NCBI RefSeq assembly: GCF_002878395.1
Contig: NC_061120.1
Coordinates: forward strand, 94,255,163 to 94,319,162
Origin: Capsicum annuum
Taxonomy: Eukaryota > Streptophyta > Magnoliopsida > Solanales > Solanaceae
DNA: 64,000 nucleotides
Direction of reading: 5' to 3'
A model generated the notes under the pieces. The model searched no databases, had not been told where the DNA came from, and was given only the letters and a program-made list of their open reading frames with translations. The position numbers and the translations under genes are program-made. Below are positions 45,078 to 58,529 of this stretch, piece after piece. Every line of letters begins with the position of its first letter. Positions within the stretch are counted from its first letter, which is position 1.

Positions 45078-47609
45078 TGTAATGCTCTAAAAATGGTCCC
45101 AAGATGTCACACGGTGCTTAGGACCACAAGTGATGCCGAGCCAACCCTTCTACTAGCATAACTCATAATCAACTAAATAAAATGCATCCATTTTAAAAAA
45201 ATAAGTGAAAGATTACTCTTTTCTAAATTTGATAAATACAAAACTAAATTAAAATGAGTATAATTATTCTTTCATAAATAGAACTGGAATTAAATACCTC
45301 AAATCTACTGCCTATCTATGAAGCCTCTACTAGTATTGATTTTAGGTGGCCGGAACATAACCCCCAACTATCCTAAATCAGTAAGACTGAATATAAAATA
45401 AAATAAAATTCTACCCAAACTATCTGACTATCTCGAGTTCTTAAATTAAGAGGACTCATCACCTACTGACTGGAAGCTGCAAACTTTCTAAATATGGTAT
45501 GAATGCTACACGTGAAAAGATACCTATATTATGAGATAATGTAGCACACATAAATTTATGTGGATCAGTACTTTGAAGATGTACTGAGCATATGGGGGTG
45601 AAATACATAGGTAAAACATTATCTTATCATCATAATTTGTAAAATAATGCATAATAAGAGTAAACGACTCACATAAGCTGGAATATCTAAAATATTGAAA
45701 CTAATAATACGAGAAGCAAGTCATGCTTTATAAATCTAGCGAGTCATAACATTTAGTTCTAAAAGTAGTACCTGTATTCTCTCTTTTAATTATATTGTCT
45801 AAGTGTAGAAAGGACTCATTCAAAAATCTGAAATCTGAAAACTGAAAACTATAACTATTATCTTCTTGAAAGGCATAATCTGAGTAAAGTATGTGAGCCT
45901 TTACACTTAGTCTTATAAAATATTTTCTATCATTTTTTTCTTTGAAACTTAAAGGCTTTGGGAGCTTTGGAAAATTAGAACTTTGGGACTTAGGTAGTTT
46001 ATTCTAACCGGCATAAACCATGTTAGCTGACATAGAGTCCAACGTCTTGTCCACGTTGGGGAGAGTTATTCTATCCTTTCAATCGAAATAGAACCTTAAA
46101 TTAAGTGATCACTATCATAGCCCACTATGGGCATTTAAAACCTATGGTGGCTTATATTTCTGGACATGAGACCTTGGAATCATACCCAACTCAGTGCTAA
46201 ATACTACTCACATACTTATTGCTCAGAACTTTTAAGAAATCCACCTTAAAATAGCATATGGGTTTGTAATTAAGACCAATTATGCTTCTCTTTGCCTTAA
46301 ATCATAAACTATATGTATAATGTGGATTTCTATCTTATCTTAAGATCAAAATATCAATCTTTGCTTTTGAAAGCACTAATAAAAACTTATCAATAGGACA
46401 TGAGATCATAATCTCCATATAAAATCATCAATAATGCTTTGAACTTAAAGTATAAATATATAATGCATCAGTAATTACATCAATATTCAGATTTAAACTA
46501 CACGTTTAATAATTATCTTAAAAGCTTTCAACAATCTCATTCAAGATAATGATATATAACTCATAATACGAATCTTATAATTTCAAACATGAACATATGT
46601 AAATTTCTTTCAATTGGAGCCTTAAATATCCTAATAATTTCATAAACTAAAATAATGAGGATTTGGGTATCAACCCTAACTTAAATTTCATGGGAAATCA
46701 TACAATATTTAGTAAAAGTGAAATCAAAATTAAGTTTTGGGCACAAGGATGAAAGGTTTACCCTTGTTCAAAACCCCACATACCTTTGATGATAAACTAG
46801 ATGAACAAGTTGGCTTTTGGATTCTATTTTATTCCTTGAATGATGATTCTTGGAATTCTTGAATTGGGAACTTTGAATCTTAAATTGATTTGAGAAAAGA
46901 ATGGGGACATCTTGGGGATTCTTGAAGTTGAATATTGAATCTTAGGGTTTTTCTTGAGAGAAACTTTGATGAATATAAGCATAAAATGCTTGTAATAGTC
47001 TTAAATCTTGTGTTTGGACTGAATTGGGGCTTGGGAATTTTCCAAAATAAGCTTTTTAAACCTGAAAACGAAACTGGAAAAATAAACTGGAATTTAAAGG
47101 GCCATAGCAACACGCGACTATTGCGGTGGCTCACTAGAATTTAACGACTAGAAAAATTGGGAGTCTTCTCGATGTGCCACTGTCACGTTGTCCCATTGGA
47201 TATTGACAATTTGTACCTGGAACTTCAATGCGATGCACAACCATCGTGGTGCCCTATAGAGATGCCATTTAGCCTTCTGTGCGATACGACACTATAGCGT
47301 TGTACTACTGGAAATAGACAAATGGGAAAATGGATCTCTCCGTGATTTGCCAATATCATAGAAGTCCAATGGAAAATAAAAATTATGAATTTAACCATCT
47401 CTATGATGCACTGACTGCCTAGGTGGTATATTTCCAACTTAAAAATGCTCTAATTTCTTAACCGAGTGTCGGATTTAGACAAATTTGGTATCAATAGAAG
47501 GGTTATTCAATTTTAAAAATACCGCCTGAAATAAATAGTATTCACCTTATCAGAAAATTCTTGACTTTCTAGGGACGAATTTACGCTCAGAAAAGTATGG
47601 GATGTTATA
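45078..47609 (-). mobile_element. Solo LTR of a chromovirus, minus strand
   Basis: 2,532 bp. The plus strand starts TGTAATGCTCTAAAAATGG and ends GGGATGTTATA (minus-strand start TATAACATCCC, from TGTAACATCCC). The minus-strand end gcaccgtgtgacatcttggg matches the end of the B LTR block. Internal blocks such as the gttggggagag segment at 46,055-46,066 are shared with the B LTR in reverse complement. A GC-richer motif cluster lies at 47,100-47,420, 190-510 bases from the LTR start. Flanks tttat (45,073-45,077) and attat (47,610-47,614) agree at four of five bases, a likely target duplication. No internal region, so LTR-LTR recombination is inferred. Confidence 0.75.
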
Positions 47610-47985
47610 ATTATATGATGTATTCTTCAATATTCAGTAGGACTCTACCTGGTAGTTTCACTCCTTGCTGCAGCCGTCTATTACATTGAACTAATAGGAC
47701 TAATCTACTTCATCTTCTTTGATAAGATCTACTAAATCTCTAAGTCTTGGATTTATATTTTCCTTTTTATCCTCTTTGTTGTATGACATAAGTGTTGAGA
47801 TCATATCTAAATCTCCTTGCTTACCCACTCCTGACTTTACGCATGTTTATCTTATCATTAGTCTTTCCTACGACTGTTCATTCTACAATTGTGTGGACTA
47901 TCTTGCACAATATGTTTCATTCATTTTTCCATCATCAAAACTATAGTATCATAACAATAACATCGATTGCCTGTTGATTTAAACC
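47610..47985. other. Interval with no recognised content
   Basis: The minus strand has readable but unidentified stretches (GDLDMISTLMSYNKEDKKEN, RLRDLVDLIKEDEV) with stops nearby. It may belong to the retroelement remnant on its right or be the remainder of the copia LTR split by the solo LTR; neither could be shown. Confidence 0.3.
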
Positions 47986-49750
47986 ACCAAGACAGTGAGA
48001 TACAAAAGCAAGAGTTTCTTTTCTTTTTTCTCATCCATTAAAGATGGCTTTGAAATTCCTTTATATCTTCCAATGGTTATTTGTATTTAACGTTATTTTT
48101 CATTTTGAGAAGAGATAAAAATTTAACTTTTCTCATAATATTGACATATTAATCCACTTAATGCAGATTATCATCCGTGACCGGTTGCAAGCTTTCATAA
48201 TCTCAATGATTTATGGTATTCCTTCAATTGCCTTATTTTATCTGGTTTGACTTTGACCCCTGTGTTTGAGACAATAAAACCTAATAATTTTCCAGACACG
48301 ACACCAAGGTGCATTTCTTAGAACTTAACTTGATGTTGTACTCATAACATTTCTTGAAATTTTTTGCGAATGCAGCAATGGTTCTCCAAATCCAGAGACT
48401 TAACCATATCACAATTTATATAAAATTTCATAGATATTCCTACTTATTGTATGAACATACCATTAACTAATTATTAGTAGATTACTTTGATATTATACTT
48501 AGAAGGGAATTAGCTAATTGTAGTAAGTGCCATATTTAGTGATAAAAAATTTTATCTTGGATTTTCAGGTTCAAAATTTCTTGATTGTAACTGAAGTATG
48601 CATCTTAAAAACATAGTATATAATGCCTGACCATTGCATCAATCATTAGATCTATATGGGGTATGGGGACCAAATCCTTCAAGTATGTTTTACTTATATC
48701 TTTAAAATCAATACTCATTCTTAGTTTGGCTAACCACTACGTGTAGATGACCTTTAGGTAGAGCCAATATTGAGTAACTTGTGCTCCTAATCTTTTATGA
48801 TCTATTTCTTAAATTCTCACATTGGCCATATTTTCTGCCTCACTAGATGAAATATAGGGTCTATGTTGATCTTATCAGTTGTAACCATAAATGGAATACC
48901 TGTTATATCTAGATGCACCATGGAAATCATTCAATGATAATTTTAAGAAAATAGAGTAGTTTATTCATGATTTTCAAAGTTAGTCTAGTACCTTCGAATA
49001 CCTTTTCTTTTTACTGATAGACAAATAGTAAAACTTTCTCGAGCACTTCAATTATATATTCTATGGCAACAAACTCAGTTCAGACTATAAAGTTCCATTT
49101 TATTCAGTGTATTTTTTCTTTAAATTAATCTTTACTGAAGCCCGAAGTGTTTGAAATGAATTGTTGTATTTCTAATACCTTCCCAAGATATTGTGGGTCT
49201 TCCATTTTTTGTCATATTCTCAAGGATAGGTGTTAGTTACTATGACTACTATTTAAACTCTTTATTTAGGTTATTGTGGGTTTCACGTATCACAATTATT
49301 TCCTTAATCGTAGACTATTTTCCTAAAATTTGTCTAATTTCATCTTAAGTGGGGCACTTTTGTTGGATGTGAAGTGTTTTTGGAACAACCTTCATTTTAT
49401 GTAACAGAGGTATTTAAATGAATATAGTGTAATGCTTATTTTTATCTATTACCTAAAAAAGTTATTTCTTTAATCATATGTCATGTATTGACTGGGAGTG
49501 TGATTTCTCCTCTTGGTGTTTCACTAGTCATGTTTAATCTTGATAGGACTCTTATGACAAGAAGCATTATCTATCAACCCAATATATACACTACATTCCA
49601 GCAAATTATATTTGTTTAACTTTCTGGGTAGGCTATTAAGCATTTAAATTATAAATCACAAATATTTACAATGATTATTATACCGTTACTATAGGGTCAT
49701 ATAGGGCCTTTCAGGTTGTTATCTTCTTTCCACATTTGTTCCTATTGTGA
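47986..49750 (-). pseudogene. Athila/Tat-type protease-RT-RNase H remnant
   Basis: Minus strand, 49,750 to 47,986. A protease-side piece TPRGEITLPVNT lies near 49,490-49,530. The RT palm is recognised at 48,640-48,740 (KDLVPIPHIDLMIDAMVRHY), followed by ITKYGTYYN, a decayed 'T-WGT-CY-VMPFGL' block. AFAKNFKKCYEYNIKLSSKK and CTL with NY-VLLSQTQGSK (about 48,250-48,390) match the RT-connection block. KKLLLLYLTVL at about 47,990-48,030 matches the start of RNase H. Every block needs a frame change. RNase H and integrase further downstream are absent, ending at the solo LTR at 47,609. Confidence 0.55.
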
Positions 49751-49760
49751 CCATTATTTT

Positions 49761-51770
49761 TATCACAACCCGAGTTTACACCCTATGCGTGAATGGAACT
49801 TAGGACAATAAGCTATCCCCAGTGGACCATTAGTACCATCATGATACTAAGAAATCATCAACTTAAACTATAGTGGAATCAATAAAAATAACATGGGCAG
49901 TTTAAAATTCTACGAATAAATTTTCAACTGGATATACTAACTAAAACCAAAGATGTTGTATTGTCTAATGTCTGAATGTCTCCACTTATAAAGATGATAG
50001 GCAATAACAAGATCCCCAACAAACTTTAATCCAACTAAAATAAAGATCTTAAAACATACTAGAAATCTTATCAAAGGTCTAACGATGAGGACTTACCAAC
50101 CTAATTGAAAATCTTTTTGAGATATCTAGCCATGAGTTTTGAGAAATGCCATCTGAATCAGTATCTAAATAGGATATAGCTCAAAACAAAGGGGTACGTA
50201 GTCAGTACTAATGATTATGGTGAGTTTGTGTGGTCATAATAATAACTCTAAATCACGCAATGAACTATATAATGAAAACATATATGAAATCTTAAGCAAA
50301 TGTAAGCATTTGAGAATAACTTAGTCAAAGTTATAAACAAAAATAATTTTCAGTAATGAGAGATAAAATATGTTTGAGTTGTAAATATGTGATATCATGA
50401 TATTTTGTGGAAGTGAAAGTTAATACTAGGGTGTTTCTTATGACCAACATATATAACTTGAGCTCATAAAGTTCAACATATGATTTCAGTTGGGAGGATT
50501 TCCTAGTACCATGCTAATGGTATAGAATTTGTATAATGTGGATCCACTGAAGGAACCCTTATACTAAAAAGTAAACCTAAATGGTTGAGCTATTCCAGTC
50601 CTATGGTGGCAACATAATCTTGTGATGTGGGATATCAGAACCCTTTCCCAGACAATGCTAAATACTACCTCTAGAAGAAATTGTATTCACTATTTTCTCA
50701 AACTTAGATAAAACTATTTTTATAAAAATAAAGCATGAAAATTATTTCAAGTCACCTTTTTTATGAAATATTGAGATCGTGGAACTGTTTATTCTAAATT
50801 TTCAGTATATAGAGATAAATTATAATAATACGTGCATAAATTATAGTTCAAATATAAAGGCTAAAATGAGACTACAAAATCTTGCCTAATTCGTCGAAAC
50901 AGGAACGTTAATAACATAAGAGTTTTCTTTAATGAAAATCACAATATTTTGATAATTTGATGTTTATCCCTAATCTTTAAATCATAAAATGCATATTTAT
51001 ATTTATTAATAATGAGACATGAGTGTGAAAGGAAAATCTTTGGCTTGAGAGAGATTTGGTTCTAATTAAAAGTTTTAGCATTGACAATATGAGAAATCAA
51101 AGAGTAGTTCATCAAATAAAATCCCTTTTTAGTACCAAAAACAATAAAGTTTGGACTTAGGATATACGGAAAAAATGAAATTTCCCTAACAAACATTACT
51201 AACATTTACATGTGTAGGGTACTATTAGTCACTGTATGACTTGTGGTTAGTATGAACGACCCTTACTCATATAGTACGACTCATGCTAATAAGAAAGACT
51301 TGTACTATGAGTTTTAGTAACCTGGGATTATTCAATCTGTTGAATAACTTATCTAATTTATCAGTACGAGTCATACTATGATTAGTTCTTTAATTGTATG
51401 ACTCATATAGTGATAAGTAGTTTTGAGGGGACTTTGTCAAGTTTTTTTAAATTATTTCATGAGTCCGTGCATGAATCATACACCATCCCATGAATGGTAT
51501 ACTGAGTCGTACTATCCTGGGACTTCAAGTCTAAGATTTGACTTGTAAAACTCCAAATTTCTAAAGTATGATATGAACTGTTCTTTGAACGGGTATAGAC
51601 CTGAAACCAATGACTTTAGATTTTCATAGCTATTAAGATCTATTGCAAAATGTGAGAAGAAAGTTTGACATGAATTGAGGTCATAAGGATACTCTAGCAC
51701 AAATTTAAGATGAAAGCATCCATACCGATTAAATTTTTGTATATGATTTTACTAGGGTAAACTTCATAGG
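49761..51770 (-). repeat. Chromovirus-type LTR, minus strand
   Basis: The left end TATCACAACCCG corresponds to the minus-strand LTR end CGGGTTGTGATA, matching the LTR end ttgggttgtgaca at 62,606-62,618 with TG decayed to TA. At 51,230-51,530 a cluster of 'tacgactcat / gtacgagtc' motifs lies 240-540 bases from the inferred start. The right boundary near 51,770 is an estimate (possible start TATGAAGTTTACCC). No internal region was recognised next to it, so it is a solo or truncated LTR. Confidence 0.45.
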
Positions 51771-51779
51771 AGTATAAAT

Positions 51780-53768
51780 CTTAAATTGTAGTGTTTTGTC
51801 ACTCAACACCAACCAAATGAAATATCTTTGAGTCTTCTTTTCAATGCCACTAATCGTTCATCAATCTAATATAAGAATAGAAAGTTATGATCATTTTACA
51901 ATAGCTAGTCTACCTAGCCAAATAAAATCTGGCACACTAAGAGGCATGGAACATCAAGCCCCAAACATAAGATGGACATACATAACATACTATGTGGAGC
52001 AGCGCAAAATACCTATTCATAGATGAGAATTTAAAATTTTTCTTGTCTTTTTATGTTCCAAGAGGAGGTATTTTTGTCATTCAACCACTAGAAACCCCTT
52101 TTTTATCTTAAAAAATCACAAATATGTAGAGTAACTCTCAAATCCCTCATTCCCCTCCTCTTAAACTTCAAGAAAATCAAGGAAGAGTTTTCATCCTAAT
52201 AGTCAAACTCCAAGGCCCTAGTGCTAGATTCCACTATTAGAAATCATCATGTTCAAGAATGCATAGGATTTTACCAAGCATTCATTTTTATCATTGGGCA
52301 CCTAAACATCATTTTCTTTAAATAATTTTGGGATTTACCAACTAAGATTCAAACACAATTTTCATGAAGTTTAATTTGTTGCCTCCTTATGGAATAATTT
52401 ATACATTCATACCAAATTCATGAATTTTATGGTTTAAATTTGACATTTAACATGCTAGAGCTTATGCTTTATAAATAGCTAGTTTGACATAAACTCGTAT
52501 GATTTTAACAATCACTGCATGATTTTAGCATGATCTAAGCTATTTTAAAAAAATGGAATCCCATGATTCCAGACCTGTAAAAATATCATAAATTGGTTTT
52601 CATACATGAATAAATGCTGAAGCGAAATTGATTTTCTTACATACAAACTAGTTTATGCTTACCTCATGGTAAATAAAATATAGTATGAGCATTTTAATAT
52701 TTTTGAGAATAGTATTGAGCATCGAGTGGAAAAGGGTTTAGCATACCAAAGTCTCAAAATTATGCGCCAAAATAGATATGATGTTTTCCCAAATGAGCTA
52801 AGTTTAGAGATCACTTCAGTTATGGCTTTCTACCACTGAAGGCATATAGCGACCTTCCAACAAGGCATATGTTGTACTCTATAATTTCTCACATATTTAT
52901 GGCTTTTAAAATAATCCCCCAAAGAAAATTAGTTTTTATAAATTTTAGTGTATATGGCTAATTAAATTTCACAACACGTTCTCTCCTATCTATGTATATG
53001 ATGTTTTGGTTTCAACTTTATTTATGAAAATAGTTAGTCATTATATACTTAATATACATATATTTATCACATGATTCCTACAAATTTCACATATTTCACG
53101 AATCCATCATATACTCGGTATATTTCATGTGTAATGACAATATTTTTTTTGCGCTTTGCATCCTGTCATGATGTAAGTTTTGGTACATGCCTTCAACACC
53201 ATGATTAGTCCAGCTTAGTGGGTGATTCCTTATGTTCAAAGGACTATAGTTGTGATTCATGCTTTCAATTTTTTACGATTATACTCTTATTAGACTTTAT
53301 TGACTCTTGGTCACCTGGGAGTTTGTCTCAGTAGCTCTTCAGTAATTACAGTCTTATATAGACTAAGTAGCATTTATGCTTCCATTCATATTGGTATTGC
53401 TTTCATTTTATGTTAACAGAAATTAAGATTTTATATTTCTTATCCATCTTATCTTGTACGAAGAGTAGCTTTTGCTTATGACTTTAAGTAATTTATATAC
53501 GGTTTAGCATTATGTTAGGTTCCACTGATTAGCTTTGGCTACTTGTAGTCCTAAGCACTGTGTGAAATCGAGGGGTTAATCTTTAAGAATTAAAAACGTA
53601 GAGTCAAATCCTAAGGTTTATGGTGTCCTAGAGAGTTTGAAAAACTGTGTTACATAGAATCTTGTTCATGGGTGTGAATTATACAAAACTTATGAGGAAG
53701 ATAATACATGATATTATAGGAATTTTCCATTCTTTCAAGATCTTTAGTATGATATATATTTTATGTTA
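51780..53768 (+). repeat. Plus-strand chromovirus LTR with 5' leader and decayed primer site
   Basis: The end of the LTR is placed at about 53,593: the block gtcctaagcactgtgtgaaa (53,548-53,567) matches the B LTR end. The sequence after it, agtcaaatcctaaggtttat then ggtgtcctag, matches the primer site and leader of element B (atcaaagcctaaggttttta, ggtgtcctag). The LTR body has the expected blocks (ttccaagaggaggtattttt at 52,057, gtcaaactccaaggccc at 52,202). The 5' boundary near 51,780 is uncertain. The internal region is lost after 53,768, where the LTR of element D begins. Confidence 0.5.
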
Positions 53769-55242
53769 TGCTCGAGCGCACACGAAAGTGTACATGTTCC
53801 ACCCATGTAATATAGTTGCCTTATGAAAAGACAAGTATTGATCCAATATGGACTAGTGTTCAGAAACTATTCCAATTCCAGTTCAGCTATTAAGATCAGA
53901 TAAGTCCAAATGTAATCACAAGAAGTTTAGTGTTATAATAAAACATAAAATTAAATAATGCAGTAAAATAAAGGTTCTTGAACAATCATTATGGAGTAAA
54001 CCTAGGGTAAAGGTACTATCAACAATCATACTATGTTATGTAGCTTCATTTTTTAATTAAATTATCATGGCTATTAGTTCACCAGGTTGATATTATAACT
54101 ATGACCTTCCAAACGTCTAGTCAATCATCTAACTTAGCCCTAAAACTACATTATTGAGCGGGGATGCCATAAAAAATTAAACACGCTCATATTATATCCC
54201 ATAATTGAACAAAATATGGTATTCAGGTATATTCTTATCCTGAAGACAAATCATAAATTCAAGCAATTGAAATTATGATCTTATTCTCTCTATCCCATAT
54301 TCTACTTTATCATTTATCCCTTCAGATTCAAGATAGAGTAATCCATGTATTCTAAGGGTAGGGAATCCTTAAAATAGTGATATCAAAGATACAAAAACAA
54401 CCAAAAATGATAAATAACCAAAACAAAGTCAATAAAAAACACAAGTACTCATGTTATTGGCCTTAACCCTTGAAAAGGGCTTTTAGCAACTCATGGACAT
54501 ACATGTAATCATAATCAATGATGCATGTTAAAATTTGCAAGTAAACTAATATAAGGAGATAAAAACTCTATTTTCATCCTTCTCCAAAGTGTGTTTCAAC
54601 CCTAAGGTTGTCAAAGATACTTACAATTGAGTATAGGTGTCCTATATATAGGAGGACAAAGTTGTCAAATATTAACATAGGGTTGTGCCACACCCTTATC
54701 ACGTGGCCAAGGTTCTGTGGTATAACAAAATCACAATAAGCTATGTGAAAATTCCATAAATAACTATTACAAGGGCTTTCCAAGCCCTTATCACACCATC
54801 TAGGGGGTATGGCAGCCAATGAGTCCAACTTCACACCATGTAAACTTCATGTGTTTATCCTTTCATCCCAAGCTTTCTGTTGTTATTTCTACTTGATTTC
54901 ATGCATTTGTGACATTCATGAATCATATTTATTAAATCTCCAAGCATATGATGATATCAATAACCACATATTAGAGCTCAAAATAACGTACAATCCAATA
55001 TGATGAACTAGATATGAACATTGGTCAAGCTGAGAGTACTAGTTTTGTCCATTGATTCTTAAATTAGTGTTTGAATCCAAAGTTCATATGAACACACCTT
55101 AGACACTAAAATTACACAAATTAATGCTTATATAATTATTTATATAAAGGTTACATCATTAGTCACACGAGAATTCCTCAAAACTAAGCTAAATAAGCCT
55201 AGAAAACAAAACTGATGTGCATAAATCCACCTCAGATCATCA
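53769..55242 (-). repeat. 3' LTR of element D
   Basis: 1,474 bp. On the minus strand it starts TGATGATCTGAGG after the purine-rich tract tgtgtgggg, and ends GCGCTCGAGCA. It includes about 600 bp (roughly 54,310-54,930) that the 5' LTR lacks, with a TATA-type site. The other flank of the insertion site is not recoverable. Confidence 0.7.
54641..54652. promoter_or_regulatory. Palindromic TATA-box candidate in the D LTR
   Basis: cctatatatagg is a perfect 12-base palindrome, so it reads as a TATA box on either strand. It lies inside the U3/R part of the minus-strand LTR, followed on the minus strand by acacctatactcaattg. It is the most promoter-like site in this LTR. Activity is inferred, not shown. 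Confidence 0.4.
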
Positions 55243-57060
55243 CCCCACACATTAAGACAATGTCATTCTCAAAGAACTCTTCATTTCGGTATCAAGATTG
55301 TGAGAAGACACCAATACTATTAGTATAAGCAAGACTCTTAAGCTAGTACAATAATGACTACATAGATAACAAGTTTCATACACAAACATGTCATATACAA
55401 TTGAGAACTCGAGAATATAACTTCAAAACATCCTAACCTCAAGAATTTACACACAAAGTTGGCAAACTCATGCATTATACTCCATTATTGAGATTATACA
55501 AATCACCTGACTATCATCAAAGCACATCCGTTCACCATAAGAGAGTTACCCATTATCACTCAGATGGATGCAATTGTCACAAATGGGTATCGGTATCAAA
55601 TTAAGCTCTGTTGAAAATAAGTCACAGGTTACACATGATGAACAATAGGCTTGCCCTTAGTGTAGTACTCCACTAATATCATACTACTAAGATTTAGGAT
55701 CAAATTGATCTTTCAAGGTTGTAATGTAAGATCAGGTATGGATAGCAACTATTTTGTCTAGGAATAATGACTATCTTCCCTAAGCGCTTTAATACATCAC
55801 AAGAGCATTAATATCACTTTATTAACAACACATTTCCACCATAATCACCTATATACTTCTATTATTTTTCCCCATATTATTGACCTAATTAACAAATACT
55901 ATGTAACGGAGTATTTTCTACCAACACATGGTTTAATTTAAATATATTTCTTTCTTTTCATTACAAAACTCTCCATCACTACCTATCACTGTTTAACATC
56001 GATAGCTAATATCATAGGGTTTCATTTTCACCTTTTTACTTATTAGTTTTCTTAATCCATAACCATATTAATTTAACAATTAAGCTCTTAGGAGCATTAG
56101 ATGAAATTATGGTTTATCAAAGAAGGGGAACGTGCTACATATGAAGCTACCAGAGAACAAAAGCTAAAGGATTAATGGGGATAACTAAGATTGTGCACAA
56201 GGGTGGGTAAAAGAAGATACTAAACCAGGCTATCAAAGAATTTCTTATATCATCTACTAAACTCAAGCTTTTTATTTTTTCTTTAACCACATACCAGGCA
56301 AGTTCTTGACATAAAATGCAATAAGGAAAACATAAACACTTCACATCACACAGGACGCATGCTCATATAATGTAAGATCATTATAGACTCTCAACCAAGA
56401 AATCACATGAATTCAATGTTTAGCCAACAACGTTCATGAGTCATAAACAAGATCCTTGGTTTCTCCAAAGTAGTTATTCGACAAAATAAACATTCCTTCA
56501 CAAGAAAAATAACTATTACCATACAATCATACATAGCACCAACAAGAACATCTCATTTACCTTATCATAAAATTTTTATAATTTACTCCTAAAAAAGAAA
56601 AAAAGATATTGGGTACAAAGGGCATCCCCATGGAAAAAAACTAAAATAACATCTATGAGTTTGGTGAAGCGTGCTCCTACTAAACTGACAACCACAACTA
56701 AAAAACTAACAAGAAAAATCATTTTGAAAATTTTAGAACTTACCTAAAACATACTTAAAAAAACCTAAAACTTATGACCTTAGAAGATCACTTCCCCCAA
56801 AACCGTGAAAATTTCCCCTCCCCACACTTAAAAGTCACTTTTTCATCAAAGTAAACTTAAAAGTTACGATATAAAACTCCTTGAGGCCTCTAGGCCTAGC
56901 TAAAACTATCTTTAAACATCAAAAAGGTCTGGGGACCCCACACTTTTTCTCTGCCATGCACTTTGGCTAAGATTTCCAATACTCAAAGTTCCCTTCAACC
57001 TGTGACACAACAAAAATAAAAACTACGTGAAGTAAAAACTAGAAATATAAAAAATAAAAT
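55243..57060 (-). other. 3' non-coding tail of element D
   Basis: About 1.8 kb with no protein trace on either strand. It starts at the LGRQP end and finishes at the purine-rich tract (tgtgtgggg on the minus strand) beside the 3' LTR. Several A/C-rich runs on the plus strand (for example 56,585-56,610) but no repeat structure. Long tails of this kind are common in Athila/Tat-type elements. Confidence 0.5.
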
Positions 57061-57069
57061 ACGTACCAA

Positions 57070-57900
57070 AACTTGGGTTTCCTTCAAAGAAGCACCTGAT
57101 TTAGTGTCATGACACAACCCATATCACTATTACTGAGCCACATTTTCTCATCTACTCTTTCCTACTCGAAGTCTATCGACTCACTTATTTCTGATCTTTT
57201 GAGTGTGAAATCTCAATGTAGTTAACTTTTACACCAATAGCCTTTTTATGTTCATCAATCACCATCTCTTTAGGCTTAGTTGGTGGATTATGAAACTCAA
57301 TAAAACAGTCAGAAGAGGTTTTTGGTCATTTGTACTCCACTACTTTATACATAACAACTTCCATCATAGCTATCATGCACATTTCTTTATAATGGGAAGG
57401 TGGATTGAGTTGTTTGTAGACTTTGAAAACTAACTCTTTGTCATCAAGTTTTATGTTGAGAGTGCCCTCTATTACATCTATTAGTGTTCCTCCAATAGCT
57501 AAGAGTAAACGTCCTAGAATGATTGGAGTCCTATTATATACTCCATAATAAAAAATAATAATGTCAGAAGTGATAATAAACTTACAAAACTTAATGAGTA
57601 CATCCTTAATGTTTTATTCTTGATAAAATTTGTTCTATCTAAAATTTAAAGTACCATAGAGTATGGTCTCAACTTCAAACCCAATGTTTTGAACGTTAAT
57701 AAGGGAATCAAATTGATACTTTTCCCCAAATCATGGAAATTATACACCACATTGCTGCCCCTAATTTTTATTGGGAGGGTGAAACCCTAGGGTCATTAAG
57801 TTTCTTCGGCATTTTACTCATTATCACTGGGTTACACTCTTCAGTAAGGGTCATGGTCTCAATTCTTGTAGCTTTATCTTGTTAGTCACCATACACTTCA
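57070..57900 (-). pseudogene. Protease domain and polyprotein tail of element D
   Basis: Minus strand. MTLTEECNPVIMSKMPKKLN at about 57,800-57,860 is the block before the protease. After a frame loss, an almost open stretch (about 57,640-57,160) gives DVLIKFCKFIITSDIIIFYY, NRTPIILGRLLLAIGGTLID and VIEGTLNIKLDDKELVFKVY, the C-terminal half of the Athila-type aspartic protease ('ILGRPFLATGRALIDV--GELTLRV-DE'). The catalytic D-x-G block is not readable. The frame then passes through KPKEMVIDEHKKAIGVKVNY and reaches RCFFEGNPSFGTYFIFYIS at about 57,040-57,095. That is the LGRQPK tail normally found only after integrase. Confidence 0.7.
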
Positions 57901-58529
57901 AGTACTTAGTGTATTTGGGCACACCATAAAACACCTAAAAAAGGAAAGTTAATGTGGAGCTCTTTGAATATGTGAAAGAACTGCTTGAAGCATGCATCCT
58001 CCTTTGCCTTATTAATCCTTTGTGGTAAAGTTGATGGTGGCCTCTAATTCACTTGCTCAGCAGCCTTTGTTTTTTTGGGTACATTGACTTCCCCAAAATA
58101 TTAAAATCTTTATTTTCAACCTATTGGGGAACCAACTCTGCATGTGCCTTTTGATATTTCATTGGAGTCCTATCAATTAACTCTTTATAACTTGTTAAAG
58201 TAATTTCCAATATTTTCTTTGGACTTTCTATAGTGTCAGTTGCCAAAGTACCTAGGTCTTGTTAATTTTTGCCTAATCTAGTTGGCCCAACTATTGCTCT
58301 AACTTCTTTAGAGTCACTTGCTAATTTTTTATTTCAGTTGCCATTTCTTCTTACATGGTTAGGTTATTCTTTAAATTCTCCTCAATGTTACTGTCTTGTG
58401 TTCTATGTTGTTGCAACTGAACCTATTGATGTTGATTATTGCACTATCTATAATTGAGCTAAGTTTTCCCCTTTTGGTTGTAGGTATTACCCTAATTTAG
58501 CTTTGGTGCATTACCTATAAAGTATTCAG

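Noticed and set aside
37870..49750. Single minus-strand Tat element split at 37,870 and 47,610 by the intervening elements
   Set aside because: The right part already contains the start of an RNase H and its RT type differs from what the left RNase H would predict, so collinearity could not be supported.
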